A stretch of DNA of 12,325 nt from Gammaproteobacteria bacterium (GTDB taxonomy: Bacteria > Pseudomonadota > Gammaproteobacteria > Enterobacterales > Psychrobiaceae), in contig JABSRS010000062.1 of NCBI GenBank assembly GCA_013214885.1, forward strand, positions 1 through 12,325, read 5' to 3'. Positions 6,572 to 12,325 of this stretch are shown here, in pieces. Each line of letters opens with the position of its first letter. Positions within the stretch are counted from its first letter, which is position 1. The notes below the pieces were generated by a model that did no database searches, was not told the origin of the DNA, and saw only the letters and a list, made by a program, of their open reading frames with translations. The translations under genes and the position numbers were made by a program.

Positions 6572-7462
6572 ATGTCTACTCAACTGTCACCAGGCGCTAA
6601 ATTCCGCCTAGCCCTACAAAACAATAAACCACTTCAGGTTGTTGGTACTATTAACGCTTATTGCGCCATGATGGCCGAACAACTGGGGCACCAAGCAATT
6701 TATCTTTCTGGTGGCGGCGTAGCAAATGCTTCTTATGGCTTACCTGATTTGGGCATGACCTCACTCAATGATGTTATTGCCGATGTTCAACGTATTACGG
6801 CAGCGAGCACATTACCTTTACTAGTAGATATTGATACTGGCTGGGGCGGCGCATTTAATATCGCAAAAACAATTCGTGACATGGAAAAAGCGGGCGCAGC
6901 AGCCGTTCATATTGAAGATCAAGTAGCGCAAAAACGCTGTGGTCACCGCCCTAACAAAGAGATTGTCTCAACTGAAGAAATGGTTGATCGCATTAAAGCT
7001 GCCGTTGATGCCCGCATTGATAGCGACTTTTTTATCATGGCACGGACCGATGCATTCGCCCAAGAAGGATTAGAAGCTGCTCTTGAACGAGCTAAAGCTT
7101 ATGTTGCAGCAGGCGCCGATGGCATCTTTGCCGAGGCAATTAAAACCGAAGAACATTACCGAGCCTTTACCGAAGCATTAGACGTTCCGGTACTAGCTAA
7201 CATTACCGAGTTTGGTCAAACTGAACTATGGAATAAAGAACAACTAGGTGAGTGGGGCTGCGCAATGGTGCTTTACCCATTATCAGCTTTTCGCGCCATG
7301 AACAAAGCTGCCGAATTGGTTTACAAAACATTGTTAGCCGATGGCGACCAAAAAGCGGTGATCGACAACATGCAAACGCGAATGGATCTTTATGACTACC
7401 TTGGTTACCACGATTATGAACAAAAGCTCGACGCATTGTTCACTCAAGGTAAAAACAAATAA
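6572..7462 (+). CDS. prpB: 2-methylisocitrate lyase
   Basis: PrpB cleaves (2R,3S)-2-methylisocitrate into pyruvate and succinate, the last step of the methylcitrate cycle, in the cytoplasm. The 296-residue length equals that of E. coli PrpB. It is a phosphoenolpyruvate mutase/isocitrate lyase-type barrel. The catalytic loop K121-R122-C123-G124-H125 is intact with the catalytic cysteine at 123. Metal-site acids are D59, D86, D88 and E115 within LPD, VDIDTG and HIED. The SGGG stretch (46-49) is the substrate phosphate or carboxylate loop typical of the fold. The ATG at 6572 has a GAGGA ribosome-binding site at 6561-6565; a second ATG at 6568 is out of frame. It is the first enzyme gene after the regulator. 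Confidence 0.97.
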   Translation: MSTQLSPGAKFRLALQNNKPLQVVGTINAYCAMMAEQLGHQAIYLSGGGVANASYGLPDLGMTSLNDVIADVQRITAASTLPLLVDIDTGWGGAFNIAKTIRDMEKAGAAAVHIEDQVAQKRCGHRPNKEIVSTEEMVDRIKAAVDARIDSDFFIMARTDAFAQEGLEAALERAKAYVAAGADGIFAEAIKTEEHYRAFTEALDVPVLANITEFGQTELWNKEQLGEWGCAMVLYPLSAFRAMNKAAELVYKTLLADGDQKAVIDNMQTRMDLYDYLGYHDYEQKLDALFTQGKNK

Positions 7463-7507
7463 AAATATAAGTAATTATTATCAATAGCATTGATTGAGGA
7501 AAATATT

Positions 7508-8632
7508 ATGTCAGACAAGAAAATTAGCGGTGCCGGTTTACGTGGTCAAAGTGCAGGCGAAACATCATTATGTACGGTCGGAAAATCAGGTAGTGGCTTA
7601 ACCTACTGTGGTTATGACGTTAGTGATTTAGCCGATAACACCACATTTGAAGAAGTAGCCTATCTGTTATTTAATGGCGAATTACCCAATGTTGAGCAAT
7701 TAGCTAGCTACAAAACAGAACTATACGGGATGCGTGATTTACCCCAAGCACTTAAAGAAGTACTCAAGCTAATCCCTAAAGACGCCCATCCGATGGATGT
7801 TATGCGTACCGGTTGTTCATTCTTAGGTAACTTAGAGCCAGAGAATGATTTTAGCCAAGAGCGCCGCGCTGCTAACCGCTTACTTGCCGCATTCCCTGCA
7901 ATTATGTGTTACTGGTACAAATTCTCCCATGACGGTGTCGAAATCGAATGTACTTCTGATGAAGAATCCTTGGGTGGTCACTTCTTACGTTTACTAAACG
8001 GCACCGCACCAAGCGAACAACATCGCCGCGTGATGGACGTGTCACTGATTTTATACGCAGAGCATGAATTTAATGCCTCAACCTTTACTGCCCGAGTTTG
8101 TGCCTCAACCCTATCTGATATGTATTCTTGTGTTACTGGCGCAATCGGAACCTTGCGCGGACCACTGCACGGCGGCGCTAACGAAGCAGCGATGGATATG
8201 ATTTTAAGCTTTAAATCCCCAGCCGATGCCAAAGAGCAAATGGCTGGAATGCTTGAGCGTAAAGAAAAAATCATGGGCTTTGGCCATGCAATCTACCGCA
8301 CCTCTGATCCACGTAATGTCATCATTAAAGCTTGGTCACAAAAGCTCGCCGCTGAAAATGGCGACACCTCGCTATATGACATCTCAGTAGCTTGTGAAGA
8401 ATTTATGTGGGATAGCAAAAAATTATTCTGTAACGCTGATTTCTTCCACGCATCAACTTACAACTACATGGGCATTCCAACGAAATTGTTTACCCCAATC
8501 TTCGTTTGTTCACGCCTAACAGGTTGGGCAGCGCACGTAATCGAACAACGCAAAAATAACCGTATTATCCGCCCAAGTGCCGATTACACGGGCTGCGAGC
8601 CACGTAAAGTAAACCCAATTAGCGAGCGATAA
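7508..8632 (+). CDS. prpC: 2-methylcitrate synthase
   Basis: PrpC condenses propionyl-CoA with oxaloacetate to 2-methylcitrate, the entry step of the cycle. With ATG 7508 and its GAGGA site (7496-7500) the protein is 374 residues, the normal size for methylcitrate synthases and shorter than housekeeping GltA. An in-frame TTG at 7490 would add six residues and destroy the spacing to that site. The citrate-synthase catalytic triad is present: H221 in GPLHGGANEA, H260 in GFGHAIYRTSDPR and D311 in CNADFFHAS. The C-terminal IIRPSADYTG (353-362) is the arginine-containing CoA/substrate motif. The start MSDKKISGAGLRGQSAGETS is characteristic of PrpC. The gene follows prpB by 45 bp and is followed by a 200-bp spacer rich in secondary structure. 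Confidence 0.96.
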   Translation: MSDKKISGAGLRGQSAGETSLCTVGKSGSGLTYCGYDVSDLADNTTFEEVAYLLFNGELPNVEQLASYKTELYGMRDLPQALKEVLKLIPKDAHPMDVMRTGCSFLGNLEPENDFSQERRAANRLLAAFPAIMCYWYKFSHDGVEIECTSDEESLGGHFLRLLNGTAPSEQHRRVMDVSLILYAEHEFNASTFTARVCASTLSDMYSCVTGAIGTLRGPLHGGANEAAMDMILSFKSPADAKEQMAGMLERKEKIMGFGHAIYRTSDPRNVIIKAWSQKLAAENGDTSLYDISVACEEFMWDSKKLFCNADFFHASTYNYMGIPTKLFTPIFVCSRLTGWAAHVIEQRKNNRIIRPSADYTGCEPRKVNPISER

Positions 8633-8642
8633 TTCCCTCCTA

Positions 8643-8670
8643 CTCTATCACTCGTGAATAAGTGGTAGAG
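8643..8670 (+). other. Intercistronic hairpin after prpC
   Basis: CTCTATCACT (8643-8652) pairs with AGTGGTAGAG (8661-8670) over 10 bp with one U-G pair, around an 8-nt loop. No T-run follows (the next bases are GATCTTGACA), so it is not a standard terminator. It begins 11 bp after the prpC stop and could protect the upstream message from 3' exonucleases or pause polymerase. The wobble pair is good only on the plus strand. Confidence 0.5.
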
Positions 8671-8674
8671 GATC

Positions 8675-8704
8675 TTGACAGCTCAATGTGGTATCTGCTT
8701 ATTT
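8675..8704 (+). promoter_or_regulatory. Weak candidate internal promoter before acnD
   Basis: A perfect TTGACA lies at 8675-8680. A possible extended -10, TG-C-TTATTT (8696-8704), lies at 18-bp spacing but matches TATAAT poorly. Transcription would start inside the structured repeat. Only the -35 match is good. Confidence 0.2.
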
Positions 8705-8790
8705 GGAGCAAAAGATATTTTTCAGGGATGAAAAATCAAGCGTATAGGGACATATTTACAGCGCTTTTGCGGAGAATATGGTGATACCCA
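8688..8790 (+). repeat. Structured 103-nt repeat element, copy 1 (before acnD)
   Basis: This copy aligns without gaps to 11456-11558. By eye 73 of 103 bases are identical, and 50 of 63 in the core 8708-8770. The fold has four helices. P1 is GGTATC (8690-8695) with GATACC (8783-8788). P2 is GCAAAAG (8708-8714) with CTTTTGC (8764-8770). P3 is a hairpin, ATTTTTCA (8717-8724) with TGAAAAAT (8729-8736), around a GGGA loop. P4 is GTAT (8742-8745) with ATAT (8752-8755). P2 thus encloses a junction with two hairpins and a conserved unpaired TTACAGCG (8756-8763). It sits between prpC and acnD, 42 bp before the acnD start. Confidence 0.8.
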
Positions 8791-8832
8791 TCGCCACTGT
8801 TAATGAATGACTCAGATTTGATGGACAAACTT

Positions 8833-11427
8833 ATGAACACCAATTACCGCAAGCCACTAGCAGGTACCAAGCTAGATTATTACGATACCCGTGCCGCTGT
8901 TGAAGAAATTCAAGCTGGCGCCTATGCCAAACTTCCTTACACCTCACGTGTCTTAGCCGAGCAACTAGTACGCCGTTGTGATCCTGCCACCCTGACTGAC
9001 TCACTAAAACAACTGATCGAACGTAAACAAGATCTAGATTTCCCTTGGTACCCTGCCCGCGTTGTTTGTCATGATATTTTAGGACAAACCGCACTTGTTG
9101 ACCTGGCAGGTTTACGTGACGCGATTAGTGAACAAGGCGGTGACCCTTCCAAAGTAAACCCAGTAGTGCCAACGCAATTAATTATTGATCATAGCTTGGC
9201 TGTTGAACACGCTGGTTTTGAAAAAGACGCCTTTGCTAAAAACCGCGCGATTGAAGAGCGCCGTAATGAAGACAGATTCCACTTTATTAACTGGTGTCAA
9301 AAAGCGTTTGATAATATCGACGTTATCCCTGCGGGTAACGGTATTATGCACCAGATTAACCTTGAAAAAATGTCACCCGTTATTCAAGCGCGTGATGGCG
9401 TTGCCTTCCCTGATACCTGTGTTGGTACCGACTCTCATACGCCGCACGTAGATGCCTTAGGTGTTATAGCACTCGGTGTTGGTGGTCTTGAAGCAGAGAC
9501 AGTAATGTTAGGTCGCCCTTCCATGATGCGCCTGCCTGATATTATTGGTGTTGAGCTTACAGGCCAGCGTCAACCAGGCATTACCGCCACCGATTTAGTG
9601 TTAGCAATTACCGAGTTTTTACGTAATCAAAAAGTGGTATCAGCTTACCTTGAATTCTATGGTGAGGGTGTTACTAACCTCACCATTGGCGATCGCGCGA
9701 CCATTTCAAACATGACCCCAGAATATGGTGCCAGTGCTGGGATGTTCTTTATCGATCAACAAACCATTGAGTATCTGAAAATCACTGGCCGTGAGCCAGA
9801 GCAAATTGCCCTAGTAGAACAATATGCCAAAGAAACAGGCTTATGGGCGGATGATTTAGTAACTGCTGAGTACGAGCGAGTACTGACCTTTGATCTTTCA
9901 AGTGTTGGTCGTAACATGGCTGGCCCGTCAAACCCACATCGTCGTTTAGCCACTGCCGATTTAAGCAAACGCCGCATTGCCAAAGCATGGACCGCACCAC
10001 CAGGCGAAATGCCAGATGGCGCGGTTTTTATCGCCGCAATCACCAGCTGTACTATTACTTCAAATCCACGCAATGTTGTTGCCGCAGGACTGATTGCTCG
10101 TAATGCCAACAAAATCGGCTTATTACGTAAACCTTGGGTTAAGACATCGTTTGCCCCTGGTTCAAAAGTGGCACAATTATATCTTGAAGACTCAAAACTA
10201 TTGCCTGAATTAGAACAGCTTGGTTTTGGGATTATCGGATTTGCCTGTACCACCTGTAACGGCATGAGCGGTGCACTTGATCCTAAGATCCAACAAGAAA
10301 TCGTTGACCGTGACTTATACTCAACAGCTGTACTGTCTGGCAACCGTAATTTTGACGGCCGTATTCATCCCCACGCCAAGCAAGCATTTTTAGCATCACC
10401 ACCGTTAGTGGTTGCCTATGCCATCGCCGGGACGATTCGTTTTGATATTGAAAAAGATATCTTAGGACAAGATCAAAACGGTAATGACATTACCTTAAAA
10501 GATATTTGGCCATGTGACGAAGAAATTGATGCAATTGTTGCCGCAAGCGTTAAGCCTGAGCAATTCAAAGCCATTTATGAGCCAATGTTTAACGTTAAAG
10601 TTGAAATGGGTGAGCAAATTAGTCCCCTATACGACTGGCGTGAAAAGAGCACCTACATTCGCCGTCCACCATACTGGGAAGGCGCATTAGCGGGCGAGCG
10701 CACCATGAAAGGCATGCGGCCATTAGCGGTACTTGGTGACAACATTACAACCGATCACTTATCGCCGTCTAATGCAATTCAATTAGCCAGTGCTGCAGGT
10801 GCTTACCTCGATAAAATGGGCTTGCCAGAAGTTGATTTTAACTCGTATGCAACTCACCGTGGTGATCACCTAACGACGCAACGTGCCACCTTCGCTAACC
10901 CGAAATTGCTGAATGAAATGTGTCGAGACGACAAGGGCGAAATCAAGCAAGGTTCGCTAACTAGGATTGAGCCAGAAGGTAAAGAGTCACGGATGTGGGA
11001 AGCGATTGAAACCTACATGGCACGCAAACAACCACTAATCATTGTGGCTGGTGCCGACTACGGCCAAGGCTCATCGCGAGATTGGGCGGCCAAAGGCGTT
11101 CGTTTAGCGGGGGTTGAAACCATTTTAGCCGAAGGTTTTGAGCGTATTCACCGCACCAATCTGGTTGGTATGGGCGTATTGCCCCTTGAATTTATCAACG
11201 GTGACACCCGTAACACTTACGCGATTGATGGCTCTGAAACCTTTGATGTTGTTGGTACGCCAGCACCGGGCAATCAACTGACCGTCGTAATGACTCGTGC
11301 CAATGGCGAAGTTGTTGAAATTACTGCTAAGTGTCGCTTAGACACCGCTGAAGAAATTTCGGTTTATAGCGCAGGTGGGGTTTTACAGCGTTTTGCACAG
11401 GATTTCCTTGAGTCTAATAAAGGTTAA
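8833..11427 (+). CDS. acnD: Fe/S-dependent 2-methylcitrate dehydratase (AcnD)
   Basis: AcnD dehydrates 2-methylcitrate to 2-methylaconitate, which PrpF then isomerises so the cycle can continue; the pair replaces PrpD. From ATG 8833 the protein is 864 residues, beginning MNTNYRKPLAGTKLDYYDTR as in the AcnD family. Upstream in-frame ATGs at 8803 and 8821 would add 10 or 4 residues. All three cluster-ligand cysteines of the aconitase [4Fe-4S] centre are present: C406 (TSCT), C472 and C475 (ACTTCNG), with the same 66- and 3-residue spacing as in AcnA. The substrate motif TDSHTPH (199-205) and the C-terminal swivel-domain motif GQGSSRDWAAKG (744-755) are intact. No strong ribosome-binding site is seen; GGA seven bases before 8833 is the best. 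Two copies of a structured repeat bracket the gene. Confidence 0.95.
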   Translation: MNTNYRKPLAGTKLDYYDTRAAVEEIQAGAYAKLPYTSRVLAEQLVRRCDPATLTDSLKQLIERKQDLDFPWYPARVVCHDILGQTALVDLAGLRDAISEQGGDPSKVNPVVPTQLIIDHSLAVEHAGFEKDAFAKNRAIEERRNEDRFHFINWCQKAFDNIDVIPAGNGIMHQINLEKMSPVIQARDGVAFPDTCVGTDSHTPHVDALGVIALGVGGLEAETVMLGRPSMMRLPDIIGVELTGQRQPGITATDLVLAITEFLRNQKVVSAYLEFYGEGVTNLTIGDRATISNMTPEYGASAGMFFIDQQTIEYLKITGREPEQIALVEQYAKETGLWADDLVTAEYERVLTFDLSSVGRNMAGPSNPHRRLATADLSKRRIAKAWTAPPGEMPDGAVFIAAITSCTITSNPRNVVAAGLIARNANKIGLLRKPWVKTSFAPGSKVAQLYLEDSKLLPELEQLGFGIIGFACTTCNGMSGALDPKIQQEIVDRDLYSTAVLSGNRNFDGRIHPHAKQAFLASPPLVVAYAIAGTIRFDIEKDILGQDQNGNDITLKDIWPCDEEIDAIVAASVKPEQFKAIYEPMFNVKVEMGEQISPLYDWREKSTYIRRPPYWEGALAGERTMKGMRPLAVLGDNITTDHLSPSNAIQLASAAGAYLDKMGLPEVDFNSYATHRGDHLTTQRATFANPKLLNEMCRDDKGEIKQGSLTRIEPEGKESRMWEAIETYMARKQPLIIVAGADYGQGSSRDWAAKGVRLAGVETILAEGFERIHRTNLVGMGVLPLEFINGDTRNTYAIDGSETFDVVGTPAPGNQLTVVMTRANGEVVEITAKCRLDTAEEISVYSAGGVLQRFAQDFLESNKG

Positions 11428-11455
11428 ACTCATTGACCGACGATCAACAATGCTA

Positions 11456-11558
11456 GGGATGTCGGGTTGCTTGGAGAAAAACTTAATTTTCAGGGATGAA
11501 AATTAGAGCGCATATGGACGTGTTTACAGCGGTTTTTCGTAAAGTTGCCCGATATCCC
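11456..11558 (+). repeat. Structured 103-nt repeat element, copy 2 (between acnD and prpF)
   Basis: This second copy has the same orientation and lies exactly 2768 bp after the first. P1 here is long: GGGATGTCGGG (11456-11466) with CCCGATATCCC (11548-11558), 11 bp with one G-U pair, plus an adjoining A-T. P2 is GAAAAAC (11476-11482) with GTTTTTC (11532-11538). P3 is AATTTTCA (11485-11492) with TGAAAATT (11497-11504) around the same GGGA loop. P4 is GCAT (11510-11513) with GTGT (11520-11523). Many bases differ from copy 1 in matched pairs, so pairing is kept. The element starts 28 bp after the acnD stop and ends 34 bp before the prpF start. Confidence 0.8.
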
Positions 11559-11592
11559 TTTCGACGATTAAAGCCCTAAAAGGATAACAATT

Positions 11593-12325
11593 ATGGCTTA
11601 CTTACCACAAATAAAAATCGCTGCGACTTATATGCGCGGTGGCACCAGTAAAGGGGTTTTCTTTAACTTAGGAGACCTGCCGGCAATTGCACAAGTTGCA
11701 GGTGCAGCCCGCGATGCTATTTTGCTGCGCGTGATTGGTAGTCCCGATCCGTACGGCAAACAAACCGATGGCATGGGCGGCGCAACCTCGAGTACTAGTA
11801 AAACTGTAATTTTGTCTAAAAGTTCACAACCAGATCATGATGTTGACTACTTATTTGGTCAAGTTGCTATCGACCGAGCATTTGTTGATTGGAGTGGTAA
11901 CTGTGGCAATCTATCAGCGGCTGTTGGCTCTTTTGCAATCAACAGCGGATTGGTTGACCCTGCCCGCATTCCTGATAATGGTATTTGTACCGTGCGTATT
12001 TGGCAAAAAAATATTAGTAAAACCATTATTGCTCAGATCCCGATCACCAATGGTCAAGTCCAGGAAACTGGCGATTTTGAACTAGATGGCGTAACGTTTC
12101 CTGCGGCAGAGATAGCAGTAGAATTCATCGATCCTGCCGATGGTGATGGCGCGATATTTCCCACTGGCAATCTGGTCGATGACTTAGCAGTGCCAGGAGT
12201 CGGAACTTTAAAAGCAACGATGATAAATGCGGGTATTCCGACGATTTTTGTTAATGCTCAAGCCATTGGCTACACTGGGGTTGAGCTGCAAGACGCGATT
12301 AATGGCGATGCTAAAGCACTTGAAA
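11593..12325 (+). CDS. prpF: 2-methylaconitate cis-trans isomerase (C-terminus beyond the window)
   Basis: PrpF isomerises 2-methylaconitate made by AcnD, giving the isomer that is hydrated to 2-methylisocitrate. The ATG at 11593 follows an AAGGA ribosome-binding site (11580-11584). The first 244 codons are present; the family is about 390-400 residues, so roughly the last 150 are missing. The N-terminus YMRGGTSKGVFF (13-24) is the family signature. The two residues reported as essential in the Shewanella enzyme (a lysine near 73 and a cysteine near 107) appear here as K70 in TSSTSK and C104 in SGNCGN, a constant shift of three. The protein has the diaminopimelate-epimerase-like fold and needs no cofactor. 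It is the fourth enzyme gene of the operon and lies 165 bp after acnD. Confidence 0.95.
   Translation, partial: MAYLPQIKIAATYMRGGTSKGVFFNLGDLPAIAQVAGAARDAILLRVIGSPDPYGKQTDGMGGATSSTSKTVILSKSSQPDHDVDYLFGQVAIDRAFVDWSGNCGNLSAAVGSFAINSGLVDPARIPDNGICTVRIWQKNISKTIIAQIPITNGQVQETGDFELDGVTFPAAEIAVEFIDPADGDGAIFPTGNLVDDLAVPGVGTLKATMINAGIPTIFVNAQAIGYTGVELQDAINGDAKALE

Noticed and set aside
8643..8670. Rho-independent terminator between prpC and acnD
   Set aside because: The stem is good but no run of T follows, so it is listed only as an intercistronic hairpin.
9756..10343. A 195-codon open frame on the minus strand inside acnD
   Set aside because: It is fully contained in the acnD reading frame, which has every family motif. 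Its translation shows no recognisable domain and it has no credible ribosome-binding site.

Overview
The window comes from a marine-type gammaproteobacterium, most likely of the order Alteromonadales (Shewanella, Colwellia or a relative). This rests on gene content and protein style: a GntR-prpB-prpC-acnD-prpF methylcitrate operon, an MCE-type pqi operon, and moderately AT-rich DNA. No rRNA or species marker is present, so the genus is an inference. I see no phage, transposase, CRISPR or tRNA gene.

Left block (1-4481, all minus strand): a compact paraquat-inducible (pqi) envelope operon reads leftward as pqiA part 1, pqiA part 2, pqiB, pqiC. Its junctions overlap by 4, 1 and 11 bp. PqiA-type membrane proteins, the three-MCE-domain PqiB tunnel and the PqiC outer-membrane lipoprotein are expected to form one trans-envelope lipid-transport machine. 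In E. coli PqiA is a single two-lobed protein; here each lobe is its own gene. After a 64-bp gap with a possible promoter come a membrane-anchored glutaredoxin-like protein and, 1 bp later, a CvfB/S1-type RNA-binding protein cut by the window edge.

Middle block (4482-5845): a 121-bp divergent intergenic region separates pqi from a plus-strand ribosome hibernation factor (HPF/RaiA family), which ends in a perfect stem-loop terminator. A minus-strand gene then encodes a small secreted four-cysteine protein of unknown function, starting at TTG and preceded by a perfect extended -10 promoter. The spacer at 5572-5845 holds two copies of the 12-bp palindrome ATTGT-N2-ACAAT, probable binding sites of the adjacent regulator. 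It also holds a cysteine-rich micro-ORF interrupted by an in-frame UGA.

Right block (5846-12325, plus strand): the propionate-catabolic 2-methylcitrate operon. A GntR/FCD regulator is followed by prpB (2-methylisocitrate lyase), prpC (2-methylcitrate synthase), acnD (Fe-S 2-methylcitrate dehydratase) and prpF (2-methylaconitate isomerase, cut by the window end). AcnD plus PrpF replace the single dehydratase PrpD. PrpC joins propionyl-CoA to oxaloacetate, AcnD and PrpF convert methylcitrate through 2-methylaconitate to methylisocitrate, and PrpB cleaves that to pyruvate and succinate.

The most notable observation is a 103-nt element present in two gap-free copies in the same orientation, one just before acnD and one just after it. 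The copies differ at 30 positions by my count. Ten of these form five compensatory base-pair exchanges that preserve a shared fold of an outer stem, an inner stem and two hairpins. G-U pairs work only for the operon-sense strand. This looks like a structured RNA or dispersed structured repeat built into the operon.
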